DNA of 64,000 bases from Rhodanobacteraceae bacterium (GCA_030167125.1 CP126531.1:3016578-3080577); one strand, 5' to 3'. Counted from the stretch's first letter, positions 16,246 through 26,015 are shown. Translations and numbers: made by a program. Notes: generated by a model not told the origin, from the letters alone.

Positions 16246-16482
16246 TTAGACCTTGTGCCCGTTCTTGCGCAGGTCGGCGAGCACGGCGTCGATGCCGTTC
16301 TTGTCGATGGTGCGCAGGGCCTTGCCGGACACGCGCAGTTTGACCCAGCGGTTCTCGCTTGCGACCCAGAACCGGCGTTCGTGCAGGTTGGGCAGCCAGC
16401 GGCGGCGGGTCTTGTTGTTGGCGTGCGAGACGTTGTTGCCGGTGCTCGCAGCTTTACCGGTGACCTGGCATACACGTGCCAT
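16246..16482 (-). CDS. rpmB: 50S ribosomal protein L28
   Basis: The 78-residue protein starts [20 protein letters not shown] and contains [20 protein letters not shown], the L28 signature. It is a structural protein of the large subunit. GAGGAGAA precedes the ATG at good spacing. It is the first gene of the rpmB-rpmG operon. The 247-base gap to the divergent secB gene must hold both promoters; no other feature is visible there. Confidence 0.97.
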   Translation of the reverse strand: MARVCQVTGKAASTGNNVSHANNKTRRRWLPNLHERRFWVASENRWVKLRVSGKALRTIDKNGIDAVLADLRKNGHKV

Positions 16483-16729
16483 GGCATTCTCCTCATGGTG
16501 ATCCGCGTGGCCCGCGGAAGTTCGGCCCGGCTGGTTCACGCGATGCGCCGGAATTGCCGCGTCGACCCCGCGTCGCGTCGCGGGATGCCCGGAAGGCCGG
16601 GCCGGCTTGAAGTCAGCCGCGTAATGTAGCAGGCGGCCGGCCGCGGGGCAATCGGGAAGCGTGCATGCGGCGGCATGGTGTGGGACAATCCCCAATCTTT
16701 GACCCTTTCCCAGCGGAGCTTGCAAGAAC

Positions 16730-17224
16730 ATGGCAGAAGAGACCCCGGCCCCGAGCAACGGCCAAGCCGCCCCCCAGATGCAGATGGCGCTGCAGAAGAT
16801 CTATGCGCGCGACGTCTCGTTCGAGGTCCCGAATGCGCCCAAGGTGTTCCAGGAAGAGGGCCAGCCGCAGGTCCAGCTGAACCTCTCGCACAAGGCCACG
16901 CCGATCGAGGGCGACAATTACGAAGTGGTGCTGACGCTCACCGTCACCTGCACCCTGAACGAGCGCACCGCGTACCTGGCCGAAGTGCACCAAGCCGGCG
17001 TGTTTTCGTTCGTCGGCTTCGACCAGCAGAACCTCGCCGTCGTGCTGGCCACGTACTGCCCGAACGTGCTGTTCCCGTATGCGCGCGCGGTCGTTTCCGA
17101 CCTCGTCCTGAACGGCGGTTTCCCGCCGCTGCTGCTGCAGCCGATCAATTTCGACGCGCTGTACGCCGAACAGCAGCGCCAGCAGCAAGGTCAGGGCGAC
17201 GCCCGGCCGGCCCTGAACGCCTAA
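16730..17224 (+). CDS. secB: Protein-export chaperone SecB
   Basis: The 164-residue protein has the SecB core ([62 protein letters not shown]), with the SecA-binding and substrate-groove positions conserved. The tetramer keeps preproteins unfolded and delivers them to SecA in the cytoplasm. The Gln-rich C-terminal tail is ordinary variation. gpsA starts 5 bases after the stop, a pairing conserved in many gammaproteobacteria. Confidence 0.97.
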   Translation: MAEETPAPSNGQAAPQMQMALQKIYARDVSFEVPNAPKVFQEEGQPQVQLNLSHKATPIEGDNYEVVLTLTVTCTLNERTAYLAEVHQAGVFSFVGFDQQNLAVVLATYCPNVLFPYARAVVSDLVLNGGFPPLLLQPINFDALYAEQQRQQQGQGDARPALNA

Positions 17225-17229
17225 AAGAC

Positions 17230-18246
17230 ATGACTCGCGCGACGGTTGCCGTTCTCGGCGCCGGATCGTGGGGCACCGCGCTGGCGGCGCTGTTGTGCAA
17301 CAACGGTGCCGCCGTCCGCTTGTGGGGACGCGACGCGGACGCGCTGGCGGAAATCGCGGCCGCCCACCGCAATCAGCACTACCTGCCGGACGTCGAATTG
17401 CCGGCGGAGCTGGCGTGCGTGCCGGATCTGGCTGAAGCATTGGACGGCGCCGACCTGGCGCTGGTCGCGGTGCCGAGCCACGCCTTCCGGCAGATGCTGA
17501 TCGAAGCCGTGCCGCTGCTGCCGCCCGGCGCCGGCTATGCGTGGGCGACCAAGGGTTTCGAACCCGGCACGGGACGCTTCCTGCACGAACTGGTGGCCGA
17601 ACACCTGCCGGGCACGCCCGCGGCGGTCGTGACCGGCCCGTCGTTCGCCCGCGAAGTGGCGGCCGGCATGCCCACCGCGGTCACGGTGCATTCCGACGAC
17701 GACGCTTTCGCGCACCGGGTGGCCGAACTGCTGCACGGCAACGCCTTCCGCGCCTACACCGGCAACGACATGCTGGGCGCGGAACTCGGCGGCGCGATGA
17801 AGAACGTGCTGGCGGTCGCGACCGGCGTCGCCGACGGCATGCAACTGGGCTTGAACGCGCGCGCCGGCCTGATCACCCGCGGCATGAACGAGATGCTGCG
17901 CCTCGGAGCGGCGCTGGGCGCCAAGCCGCAGACCCTGATGGGCCTTGCGGGCCTGGGCGATCTGGTGCTGACCTGCACGGGCGAGCTGTCGCGCAATCAT
18001 CGCTTCGGTTTTGCGCTGGGCCGCGGCGTGCCGCTCCGCCAAGCGCTCGACGATATCGGGCAAGTGGTCGAAGGCGCGGTGACCGCCGACGAAGTGATGC
18101 GGTTGGCCGCGCGCCACGATCTCGACCTGCCGATTTCGCAACACGTGCAAGCCGTGCTGCGCGGCGAGATGACGCCCACCGACGCCCTGCATTCCCTGCT
18201 GGCGCGCGAACGCAAGCCCGAGTATCCGGAAAACCTCTTCCGGTAG
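17230..18246 (+). CDS. gpsA: NAD(P)H-dependent glycerol-3-phosphate dehydrogenase
   Basis: The 338-residue protein carries the dinucleotide-binding GAGSWGTA near the N-terminus (10-17), the [13 protein letters not shown] block, the [16 protein letters not shown] substrate loop, the catalytic Lys region [15 protein letters not shown] and the [19 protein letters not shown]-terminal signature. It reduces dihydroxyacetone phosphate to sn-glycerol-3-phosphate for phospholipid synthesis in the cytoplasm. It is probably co-transcribed with secB. Confidence 0.97.
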   Translation: MTRATVAVLGAGSWGTALAALLCNNGAAVRLWGRDADALAEIAAAHRNQHYLPDVELPAELACVPDLAEALDGADLALVAVPSHAFRQMLIEAVPLLPPGAGYAWATKGFEPGTGRFLHELVAEHLPGTPAAVVTGPSFAREVAAGMPTAVTVHSDDDAFAHRVAELLHGNAFRAYTGNDMLGAELGGAMKNVLAVATGVADGMQLGLNARAGLITRGMNEMLRLGAALGAKPQTLMGLAGLGDLVLTCTGELSRNHRFGFALGRGVPLRQALDDIGQVVEGAVTADEVMRLAARHDLDLPISQHVQAVLRGEMTPTDALHSLLARERKPEYPENLFR

Positions 18247-18295
18247 CGCGTCCCTGCGCTATGCTTGGACGCTTTGGGTAGCGGATCGATCGCGG

Positions 18296-21200
18296 ATGCA
18301 GTCCCGCAACGGTCAGAACGAAACGCCGGCGCAGGCCCGGGCCAAACCCGCGGCTGCGCCGTTGCCGGCCGCGTGGGCGCGCCTGATCGACGCCGCCGAC
18401 GCGGCGGCGTCCGCGCCCGCCGGACCTGCTTCCACGCTCGGTTTCCTGCTGGAACTGTTGCAGGACGAACCCGCGCTTTCGCGACTCGAAGCCGCGCCCG
18501 TGCTGCTGGAAACCGTCGCCAAGGGACGGCTCGGGCGCGCGGTTCCGCTGGATTCGAAACAGCTTCTCGCCAGTGCCTTGCCCGATGCCGAAACGCGGCT
18601 CGCGGCCAGCGTGCTGGGCTTGCCGCAGACGCAGCGCAAGGGCCGGACCTACGCGCAACTCGCGGGCCCGTTCGGCGATGCGCTGCTGCGCGAAATCCTG
18701 AGCACGGCGCCGAGCCTGCTCGGCGGCGTTGCCGGGTTGCAGTTGTCGCTGGGCAAACCGCGTCCGCTTGAATGGGAATGGCAGCTCGAGCGCGACGGCC
18801 GCCAACGCCTGCTGCCGAAATTGCCGGCGCACCAGCGCCTGATTCGCGTGGGCGGCTTGTGGTATCTCGATCCCGAGCGCGCCGAACTCGGGCCGCTGGA
18901 CGGCGAGGCCGCCGAAGTGGCCTTGATCGAAGCGCCGCCGCTCTCGCCGGAACACGCCGAACTCCTGGCCGCGCGCGTCGCCGCATCGCCGTGGGCCGCG
19001 CGCATTCCCGCGCCGCAGGCGTTCGATGCGGTGCAGCGGTCCGACCTCGCGCCCAAGCCGGTGACGATCTTCCAGGCGCTGACGCGTCATGCGCGCATCG
19101 GCGCGGGCACGCCGCCGCTCGCGTACGCGCGGCTCGCGTTCGATTACGGCGGCGACCGCCTGCCGGGCCGCGGCGGCGAAGCCATCGTGCGCCGCGTGCG
19201 CAACGGCAAGCTGGTCGAGATCGTGCGCAAGCGCGCGGAAGAACTTGCGACGATGGAGCGGCTGGAATCGTTCGGGCTCGCGCCCGCGGTGGATTGCGAA
19301 GGCCTGCCGTGGGACATGGCCGACGCGCTGCCGGAAGACGCGTGGGTGTTTCCCGGCAAGGGCTACGCCGGCGCGCTGGAAGTGAACACGCCCGCGCGCT
19401 GGCTGGGCCTGCGCGAAAAACTGGAGAAGGAAGGCTTCATCGTCGAGTACGCGTCGACGTTTCCGTTCGAGGTGCTGGAAGGTCCGCCGCGCTGGTACGG
19501 CGTGGCCAAGGTCGACGAGGGCGGCGAGGCGTTCGAGTTCGAGATGGGCATAGAGGTCGAAGGCAAGCGCGTGAACCTGCTGCCGACCGTTGCGCGCGCG
19601 CTGTCGGAACACACGCTGGCGCTGACCACGCCCGAGAACGAAACCAGGGACGCCGTGTGGTACGCGCCGGTGGATGATCGCCGCCGCGTCGCGGTGCCGC
19701 TGGCGGTGTTGCGCAAACTGCTGGCGCCACTGGCCGAATACCTCACGCATCCGCGCGACAAGCTGCGCCTGCCGCGCGTGCAGGCGGGACGGCTGGAGGA
19801 ATTCGAAGGCGCGCTGCCGAAAAACGGCAAGCTCGATGCGCCGAAGGACCTCACGGGCTTCACCACGCGCCTGCGCGAGGCCGCCGAACACGCGTCCGAC
19901 GCGGTGCCGGACGGTTTGATCGGTGAATTGCGTCCATACCAGCGCGAAGGCCTGCGTTGGTTGAACGCGCTGGCCGAAGCAGGCTTGGGGGGCGTGCTGG
20001 CCGACGACATGGGCCTCGGCAAGACCGTGCAACTGCTGGCGCACATCCTCGCGCTGAAGCAGAACTCCGCATTGACGCAGCCCGCGCTGATCGTCGCGCC
20101 CACCAGCCTGATCCCGAATTGGCAATCCGAAACCGAACGCTTCGCGCCTTCGCTGAAAGTGCTGACGCTGCACGGACCGGAACGCGTCAAGAGTTTCGAC
20201 CGGCTTGCCGGGCACGACGTGATCCTCACTAGCTACGCGCTGCTGCCGCGCGATCTCGCGGTGCTGCGCGAGCAGCCGTTCGCGCTGGTGGTGCTGGACG
20301 AAGCGCAACAGGTGAAGAATCCGCGCACGCAGGCGCGACGCGCGCTGCTGTCGATCGGCGCCAGGCGTCGTGTGTGCATGACCGGCACGCCGCTGGAAAA
20401 TCACCTGGGCGAATTGTGGTCGCAGGTCGATCTCGCGGTGCCGGGATTGCTGGGCGACGAAGGTTCGTTCCGCCGCCACTACCGCATCCCGATCGAACGC
20501 CAGGCCGATGCCGATTGCCAGGCGCGGCTCAATCACCGGATCGCGCCGTTCATCCTGCGTCGCACCAAGGCACAGGTGGTGAAAGAGTTGCCCGAGAAAA
20601 CAGAGATCGCGCGCCGCGTGGTGTTGTGCGGCAAGCAGCGCGAACTCTACGACGCGCTGCGCATTTCACTGGGCGAGGAAGTGCGCGAAGTCGTGCGCCA
20701 GCGCGGCCTCGAACACAGCGGCATCATCGTGCTGGATGCACTGCTGAAGCTGCGGCAGACCTGTTGCGATCCGCGTCTGGTGAAACTGGAATCGGCGCGC
20801 GGCGTGCGCGAATCGGCCAAACTCGAATTGCTGATGGACATGCTGCCCGACCTTTTGAGCGAAGGCCGGCGCGTGCTGCTGTTCTCGCAGTTCACCGAAA
20901 TGCTGGCGTTGATCGCGCGCGAGTTGAACCGGCGGCATCTGCAATACGTCACGTTGACCGGCGATACGCGCGATCGCGCGGAACCCGTGCGCAAGTTCCA
21001 GGACGGCGAAGTGCCGCTGTTCCTGTTGTCGCTGAAGGCCGGCGGCGTCGGCCTGAACCTCACCGCCGCCGACACCGTGATCCACTACGACCCGTGGTGG
21101 AATCCGGCGGCCGAAACGCAGGCCGCCGATCGCGCGCACCGCATCGGCCAGGACAAGCCGGTGTTCGTGTACCGGCTGATCTGCGCCGACACGGTCGAGG

Positions 21201-21325
21201 AACGCATCGAGGACTTGAAAGCGCGCAAGGCCGAACTCGCGCAAGCGGTGCTGGAAGGCGGCGGTACGCGCGACAAGTTGAAATTCGACGAGGATGACCT
21301 GAACGCGTTGTTTGCGGCGGAATAA
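18296..21325 (+). CDS. SNF2-family DEAD/DEAH box helicase-like ATPase
   Basis: The protein has 1009 residues. The SNF2 ATPase core begins near residue 543 (LRPYQREGLRWLNALAEAGL): motif I DDMGLGKT, motif II VVLDEAQQ near 667, MTGTPLEN, and the C-terminal helicase half with SLKAGGVGLNLTAADTVIHY and AADRAHRIGQ (motifs V and VI). The first 540 residues contain an SNF2-associated bacterial domain but no CxCx zinc (SWIM) motif that I can see. Bacterial members of this family, related to RapA and HepA-like proteins, translocate on double-stranded DNA; their targets are mostly unknown. Nothing nearby suggests a defence role, so I treat it as a chromosomal remodeler-type ATPase. Confidence 0.9.
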   Translation: MQSRNGQNETPAQARAKPAAAPLPAAWARLIDAADAAASAPAGPASTLGFLLELLQDEPALSRLEAAPVLLETVAKGRLGRAVPLDSKQLLASALPDAETRLAASVLGLPQTQRKGRTYAQLAGPFGDALLREILSTAPSLLGGVAGLQLSLGKPRPLEWEWQLERDGRQRLLPKLPAHQRLIRVGGLWYLDPERAELGPLDGEAAEVALIEAPPLSPEHAELLAARVAASPWAARIPAPQAFDAVQRSDLAPKPVTIFQALTRHARIGAGTPPLAYARLAFDYGGDRLPGRGGEAIVRRVRNGKLVEIVRKRAEELATMERLESFGLAPAVDCEGLPWDMADALPEDAWVFPGKGYAGALEVNTPARWLGLREKLEKEGFIVEYASTFPFEVLEGPPRWYGVAKVDEGGEAFEFEMGIEVEGKRVNLLPTVARALSEHTLALTTPENETRDAVWYAPVDDRRRVAVPLAVLRKLLAPLAEYLTHPRDKLRLPRVQAGRLEEFEGALPKNGKLDAPKDLTGFTTRLREAAEHASDAVPDGLIGELRPYQREGLRWLNALAEAGLGGVLADDMGLGKTVQLLAHILALKQNSALTQPALIVAPTSLIPNWQSETERFAPSLKVLTLHGPERVKSFDRLAGHDVILTSYALLPRDLAVLREQPFALVVLDEAQQVKNPRTQARRALLSIGARRRVCMTGTPLENHLGELWSQVDLAVPGLLGDEGSFRRHYRIPIERQADADCQARLNHRIAPFILRRTKAQVVKELPEKTEIARRVVLCGKQRELYDALRISLGEEVREVVRQRGLEHSGIIVLDALLKLRQTCCDPRLVKLESARGVRESAKLELLMDMLPDLLSEGRRVLLFSQFTEMLALIARELNRRHLQYVTLTGDTRDRAEPVRKFQDGEVPLFLLSLKAGGVGLNLTAADTVIHYDPWWNPAAETQAADRAHRIGQDKPVFVYRLICADTVEERIEDLKARKAELAQAVLEGGGTRDKLKFDEDDLNALFAAE

Positions 21326-21329
21326 GCAA

Positions 21330-21428
21330 TTCCGTTCGCCTTGAGCGTAGCTCGCGCAGCGAGCGGAGTCGAAACGCCAACGTCCTTCGACTTCGGCGCT
21401 CAGCGCCTACGATCAGGACGAACGGGTT
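21330..21428. repeat. Dispersed extragenic repeat, copy 2
   Basis: CCGTTCGCCTTGAGCGTAG ... GTCCTTCGACTTCGGCGCTC ... GATCAGGACGAACGGG shares its words, in inverted order, with 2282-2395. It spans most of the gap between the SNF2 gene and the GFA-family gene and could fold back on itself. Confidence 0.7.
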
Positions 21429-21442
21429 TGGGACAAGGCACC

Positions 21443-21928
21443 ATGGCTACCGAAACCATCTCCGGCGGCTGCGATTGCCGCTTCGTCCGCTACCGCCTCA
21501 CGCGCGCGCCGCTGTTCGTGCACTGCTGCCATTGCCGCTGGTGCCAGCGCGAAACCGGCAGCGCGTTCGTGCTGAACGCGCTGATCGAAACCGAGTGTGT
21601 GGAGTTGTTGCGCGGCGAACCCGGGATGGTGATGACGCCGTCGCACAGCGGCCAGGGCCAGAACATCGCGCGCTGTCCGAAGTGTCGCATCGCGCTATGG
21701 AGCCACTATGCGGGTGCGGGGCCGCTGTTTGCGTTCGTCCGAGTCGGCACGCTCGACAATCCCGATCGCTTTCCGCCCGACATCCATATCTATACGATGT
21801 CGAAACAGCCGTGGGTGATCCTGCCCGAAGGCGTGCCCGCGATGCACGAGTACTACGACCGCGAGAAGTGCTGGCCGAAGGAAAGTCTGGCGCGTCGCGC
21901 GGCGGTGCTGGCGAAAGCTTCAAGATAG
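21443..21928 (+). CDS. GFA family (CENP-V/glutathione-dependent formaldehyde-activating-like) protein
   Basis: The 161-residue protein has the GFA fold cysteines: GGCDCRFVRY, HCCHCRWCQRETGSAF and CPKC, which bind two zinc ions, followed by VRVGTLDNPDRFPPDIHIYT. Family members are related to Gfa, which promotes glutathione-formaldehyde adduct formation, but most GFA-domain proteins have no proven activity. Its TAG stop is part of one arm of a 9-bp inverted repeat (21926-21934). Confidence 0.92.
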   Translation: MATETISGGCDCRFVRYRLTRAPLFVHCCHCRWCQRETGSAFVLNALIETECVELLRGEPGMVMTPSHSGQGQNIARCPKCRIALWSHYAGAGPLFAFVRVGTLDNPDRFPPDIHIYTMSKQPWVILPEGVPAMHEYYDREKCWPKESLARRAAVLAKASR

Positions 21929-22004
21929 GTTGGGATAAGTCCGAGCTTCACTGGACGAATCCCAACGATGTTGGGGTTCGCAAACAGCCGCTCACCCCAA
22001 CCTA
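21926..22004. repeat. Inverted repeat carrying the stop codons of two convergent genes
   Basis: TAGGTTGGG (21926-21934) and CCCAACCTA (21996-22004) are perfect inverted arms, with further internal inverted words (GGAT ... ATCCCAAC, TTGGGG ... CCCCAA). TAG in the left arm ends the GFA gene and TAG on the minus strand of the right arm ends the DUF971 gene. The structure probably serves as a bidirectional terminator. Confidence 0.8.
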
Positions 22005-22409
22005 CTTGGGCCGTGGCCCGCGCATCGGCACCGGGTGGCCGTACAGCGATGCCGGGTCGCGCGACAGACCGTTCTTTTCCAGCGCGTCGAGATACGACTG
22101 CCAGTTCTTTTCCTGGTTGACGCCGAGGTCGTGCAGCGTTTCCCAGGAATAGATGCCCGTCGCGTGGCCGTCGGTGAAACGCAACGACACGGCGTAGTTG
22201 CCGACCGGCTGCAGTTCCATGATGCCGACTTCGCGCTTGCCCGCGACCAGCACCTGTTGGCCGGGTCCGTGCCCCTGCACTTCGGCGGACGGCGAATACA
22301 CGCGCAGGTATTCCGCAGGCAACACGAAGTGCTCGCCGGAGTCGAACGCGACTTCGAGCGTCCGCGATTTCTTGTGCAGCGTGATGTCGGTGGGTTTGGA
22401 CGTCGTCAT
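22002..22409 (-). CDS. DUF971 domain-containing protein
   Basis: The 135-residue protein is a single DUF971 (gamma-butyrobetaine hydroxylase-like N-terminal) domain: LHKKSRTLEVAFDSGEHFVL, LPAEYLRVYSPSAEVQGHG, and FTDGHATGIYSWETLHDLG near the C-terminus. The domain is found alone or fused to iron-sulfur and hydroxylase proteins; the stand-alone form is widely conserved in proteobacteria with no settled function. It has no obvious operon partner, and the VirJ-like gene follows after 45 bases on the opposite side with its own reading in the same direction. Confidence 0.9.
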   Translation of the reverse strand: MTTSKPTDITLHKKSRTLEVAFDSGEHFVLPAEYLRVYSPSAEVQGHGPGQQVLVAGKREVGIMELQPVGNYAVSLRFTDGHATGIYSWETLHDLGVNQEKNWQSYLDALEKNGLSRDPASLYGHPVPMRGPRPK

Positions 22410-22454
22410 GTATGCGATTTTAGCGACGCAGGACGATGGATTACCTGACCGCGA

Positions 22455-23348
22455 TCAACGATGTCCGGCCGCGCTCGTCGCCATAGGCGATTGCGCTGCG
22501 CTCGCAGCTGACGCAGGAATGGCGGTGCTCGCACCCTCAGCAGGCGACGCCAGCACTTTGCTCGCGGGCAGCCCTGCGATCATCTGCTCGGCGAGACGCT
22601 GATAGCCCTCGTCGAAATGGTGTCCGCCGGCTTCGCCGTGCACCGTCACCCACGCGGGCAAACCCTGCACGGTGCACAAGCTGTCGTCGGCATCGTCCTT
22701 GCCGTAGTAGCAAACGACCGGGAATCGATTGTCCAGCGCGACGACGGGCGGCAGCGCGGGATATTCCGGCACCTTGTTGAATTTTTCCGACAGGGTTTTC
22801 ACGAACGCCTTGAAGCGCCCCTGCGCGGTCATGTAACCCTCGAACTGGATCTCGAACGTGGCGTCTCGGCTGGGCGACAGCAGCACCAGTTGCGTGATGC
22901 GCGAACGCGCGGCCGGATTCAACTTGTCGATCAGCGTCGGCAGCACGTCGGCGCCGAACGAAAACCCGACAAGCCACACGCGTCGCTTGTGCCATTTCGC
23001 CAGCGAATCGGTGATCAGCGCATCGAGTTGTTGCGCGGCGACATCGGGCGACCGGGCGCGCCAGAAATACTTGAAGCTGTTGACGCCCAGCACCGGAATG
23101 CCGCGCGCCGCGAACGCAGTGCCGAGTTGCTTGTCGAGATCGGCCCAGCCGCCGTCGCCGGAATACAGGATCGTCAACACGTCGTCCTTGCCCGCGGGCG
23201 CCTGCACGCCCGCCGCAGGTTGAACCGTGACGATGGACTTTTCCAGGCTCGGCCGCGCGAACGGATTCCAGAGTGCGAAACCCACGATGCACACGCACGC
23301 GCCGACGCTTGTCCACATGATCCACTTGCCTCGTTTAGACAGACTCAT
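22455..23348 (-). CDS. VirJ/AcvB-like alpha/beta hydrolase (putative lysyl-phosphatidylglycerol hydrolase)
   Basis: The 297-residue protein has an N-terminal membrane segment (about 9-28) and a periplasmic VirJ domain: LYSGDGGWAD at 61-70, the FKYFW motif at 92-96, and the nucleophile elbow GFSFGAD with Ser130. The last 40 residues are Ala/Ser-rich and likely disordered. In Agrobacterium and Rhizobium, AcvB/AtvA proteins of this family hydrolyse aminoacyl-phosphatidylglycerol made by an MprF homologue encoded next door. The same pairing is seen here: its ATG overlaps the mprF stop by 4 bases. I infer the same role. Confidence 0.85.
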   Translation of the reverse strand: MSLSKRGKWIMWTSVGACVCIVGFALWNPFARPSLEKSIVTVQPAAGVQAPAGKDDVLTILYSGDGGWADLDKQLGTAFAARGIPVLGVNSFKYFWRARSPDVAAQQLDALITDSLAKWHKRRVWLVGFSFGADVLPTLIDKLNPAARSRITQLVLLSPSRDATFEIQFEGYMTAQGRFKAFVKTLSEKFNKVPEYPALPPVVALDNRFPVVCYYGKDDADDSLCTVQGLPAWVTVHGEAGGHHFDEGYQRLAEQMIAGLPASKVLASPAEGASTAIPASAASAAQSPMATSAAGHR

Positions 23349-25945
23349 CGGCGCACCACCCCGGTGAGGCCGCCCGAGATCAGGCTGGCCACGTTCGCGA
23401 GGATCATCGGCAGCGCGATGCCTCCCGGAACCGCCATGTAGCGCGGCTCCCATTCGGGGTCGAACTTGTCCTTGTAACGCTTCAGGCCCTGGAAATTGTA
23501 GAAACGTTCGCCGCGTCCGAACACCAGCGCGCCGAAACGATTCCAGAGCGGCGCCAGCCGCCGGTTGGTCATGCCCGCCATCGGCGCCATGCCGAGGTTG
23601 AACCAGCGATAGCCTTCCTGCCGCGCCCAGCGCATCAGCGCGATGAACAGGAAATCCATGCTGCCGGATGGACTTTCGGGCGCGAAGCGCATCAGGTCCA
23701 GCGAAGCTTCTTCCTTGTTGCCGGTCAGGAACAGGTTGGCGAATGCCAACAAATGTTCGCCTTGCCAGACCAGCGCCATCGGCGTGCGCGAGAGATAGGC
23801 CGGATCGAATGCGCCCAGCGAGAAACGTTTCTCGCGTGCGCGCTTGTCGGCCAGCCACGCATCGGAAATGGCTTTCAGCCGCGGCATCAATGGCGGCACG
23901 CTTTCCGCCGGGATGATTTCGAGCCGCAGTCCTTCGCGTTCGAGTTTGTTGAGCGTGCCGCGCAGCGTTTTCTTCGATTTGCCGTCGAGATTGAAATCCG
24001 CGAGCGGCACGCACGCTTCCTGGCCGATCTTCAGCAGGTTCATGCCGACATCGAGATACAGGTCGAGATCGGCCGGACTCACCTGGTAGAACACGGGCCA
24101 GCCGCCGGCGCGCTCGCATTGCTCCATGAAACTCCACACCAGTTCGCGGCGCGCGCCGTCGTCTTCGCCGACGGGATCGCCCATGCTGACCCAGCTGCGC
24201 CCTTCGATGCCGTACATCAGGAAGGCGCGATCATCGGGAGAAAAAAGCAGATGCTTGTCGCCCATCAACGCGAGGTGCGCCTGTGCCGAACGGTAGTTGC
24301 GGATCAGCGGCCACGCGCGTTCAAGTTCCGCGGCGCTGGGCGCGGCTCGACGCGGCGTCTGCGGACGAATGAGGCTGGCAAGCGCGAACAGCAAACCCGC
24401 CGCGGCTGCGGCGACGAGCGCGCGCAATGCACGCGGCGCGCCGCCGTGCTGGAAAGTGAATTCCCACCACAGGCTGGTGCTGTAGTCCACGTGCTTGTAA
24501 CTGAAGAACACCAGCCACGCCGCGCAGCCGAACACCGCGAGGATCGCCACGATCCAGCCCGGCGAGAAGGTGGTGCTGAACAACGACGCGCGCCGGTAGA
24601 ACAATTTGTGCGCCGGCATCAGCGCGAGCGCGAGCAGGCCGAGAAAGATCGCCTCTTCATAATCGATGCCCTTCAACAGCGAGAACACCGCGCCCGCCAG
24701 CAGCAGCACGAGCGTCAGCCAGTACGCCGCGTCCAGCCGCCGCTGCAGGCCGCGCGCGAGGATCAGCAGCAACATGCCGATCACGCTGGCCAGCAGGTGC
24801 GAAACTTCCAGCACCGACAGCGGCAACACGCTGCGCAGGATCGTCATGCGATCGGGCAGCGCCTTGGTCGCGCCGGAAAACAGCAACACCGCGCCGGACA
24901 CCAGCGTCAATCCGGCGAAGAACGGCGGCAACAATCCCGCGAACCACGGCGACCACGGCACGTGCCGTCGCAGGCTTTGCGCTTCGCGCTGCAGCACCAG
25001 CACCGTCGCCGCACCGAGCGGCATCAGGTAATAGATGATGCGGAAGGTCGCCAGCGAACCGAGGATCGGCGCGGCGAGATGTGCGTTGCCGGTCGCGTGG
25101 AAGCCGGCCAGCATCACCGCTTCGAATACGCCCAGGCCGCCCGGCACGTGGCTGATCAATCCGGCGATCTGCGCGACCACGAAGATCGCGAGGAAATGCC
25201 CGAAACCGGCGTTGAGGCGATCCGGCATCAGCACGTACATCACCGCCGCGGCCAGCCACCAGTCCGCGGCGCCGACCGCGACCTGGCGGATCGCATGCAT
25301 CGGCGTCGGCAAGCGCAACTTCCAGCGCCAGAATTTCAGCGGACGCCGGACGAAACTTCCGAGAATCCAGGCCAGCGGGATCGCCACCATCACGCCGGCG
25401 AATGCGATCCGCCAACTGCTCATCGGCAGGCCCGATGGCAGCGGCACCACCAGCAGCGTGACACCGGTCAGCGCGAGCAGGCCCAGCCAGAAGCTGAGCG
25501 TGCAATACAGGACGAGCTTGCCGATCTCGGTCGGCGAAAGGCCGCTTTGCAGGTAGAAGCGGTAGCGGATCGAACCGGAAACCAGCAGCGACATGCCGAC
25601 CGCGTTGCTGAAGGCGTAGCTGATGAACGAGATCAGGGTGACGCGCCGCCACGGCAGGCGTTTGCCGATCGCCGCGAGGCCGAAACGGTCGTAAAACGAC
25701 ATCACGCCGAAGCCGAGTATCGTCAGCGCGATGGCGAGCACGAGCCGCTGGCGCGAGATGCCTTCGACGTAATGGCGGATCTCGTTGTAGGTGACGTGGC
25801 GCGCGAGCAGGTGCAGCGCCCACAAAGCGAGCGCCAGCATGCCCAGCGACACCAACGGTCCCGCGACCCGGCGCAGCCATACGCTGCGCGGGCTGGGTGG
25901 CGTCAGTGCGCCATCGGCGCCTGGCATCTGCGCAAGATTCTCCAC
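23345..25945 (-). CDS. mprF: Bifunctional phosphatidylglycerol lysyltransferase/flippase MprF
   Basis: The 866-residue protein has an N-terminal flippase part of about 14 membrane segments (to about residue 530; HVPGGLGVFEAVML is the characteristic loop) and a C-terminal GNAT-like synthase domain (LMGDKHLLFSPDDRAFLMYG, WVSMGDPVGE, SMDFLFIALMRWARQEGYRW, FNLGMAPMAGM). It transfers lysine (or alanine) from aminoacyl-tRNA to phosphatidylglycerol and flips the product, lowering net negative charge and protecting from cationic peptides and acid. It starts with GTG 25945; ATG 25927 is an alternative. The VirJ-like hydrolase gene overlaps its end, as in lpiA-atvA of rhizobia. Confidence 0.93.
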   Translation of the reverse strand: MENLAQMPGADGALTPPSPRSVWLRRVAGPLVSLGMLALALWALHLLARHVTYNEIRHYVEGISRQRLVLAIALTILGFGVMSFYDRFGLAAIGKRLPWRRVTLISFISYAFSNAVGMSLLVSGSIRYRFYLQSGLSPTEIGKLVLYCTLSFWLGLLALTGVTLLVVPLPSGLPMSSWRIAFAGVMVAIPLAWILGSFVRRPLKFWRWKLRLPTPMHAIRQVAVGAADWWLAAAVMYVLMPDRLNAGFGHFLAIFVVAQIAGLISHVPGGLGVFEAVMLAGFHATGNAHLAAPILGSLATFRIIYYLMPLGAATVLVLQREAQSLRRHVPWSPWFAGLLPPFFAGLTLVSGAVLLFSGATKALPDRMTILRSVLPLSVLEVSHLLASVIGMLLLILARGLQRRLDAAYWLTLVLLLAGAVFSLLKGIDYEEAIFLGLLALALMPAHKLFYRRASLFSTTFSPGWIVAILAVFGCAAWLVFFSYKHVDYSTSLWWEFTFQHGGAPRALRALVAAAAAGLLFALASLIRPQTPRRAAPSAAELERAWPLIRNYRSAQAHLALMGDKHLLFSPDDRAFLMYGIEGRSWVSMGDPVGEDDGARRELVWSFMEQCERAGGWPVFYQVSPADLDLYLDVGMNLLKIGQEACVPLADFNLDGKSKKTLRGTLNKLEREGLRLEIIPAESVPPLMPRLKAISDAWLADKRAREKRFSLGAFDPAYLSRTPMALVWQGEHLLAFANLFLTGNKEEASLDLMRFAPESPSGSMDFLFIALMRWARQEGYRWFNLGMAPMAGMTNRRLAPLWNRFGALVFGRGERFYNFQGLKRYKDKFDPEWEPRYMAVPGGIALPMILANVASLISGGLTGVVRR

Positions 25946-26015
25946 GCGGCGTTACTTTCCCCCGAAGGGCGCCAGTTTACGGTACGCACGCCGGCTTGCC
26001 GTGAACGGGCCGCGC

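Noticed and set aside
17873..20536. 887-codon open frame antisense to gpsA and the SNF2 gene
   Set aside because: It is rich in His, Gln and Arg, lacks any domain, and mirrors the third-position GC bias of the gene opposite.
18296..21325. SNF2-like ATPase as part of a defence system
   Set aside because: It has no partner nuclease, methylase or other defence gene, and its neighbours are housekeeping genes.
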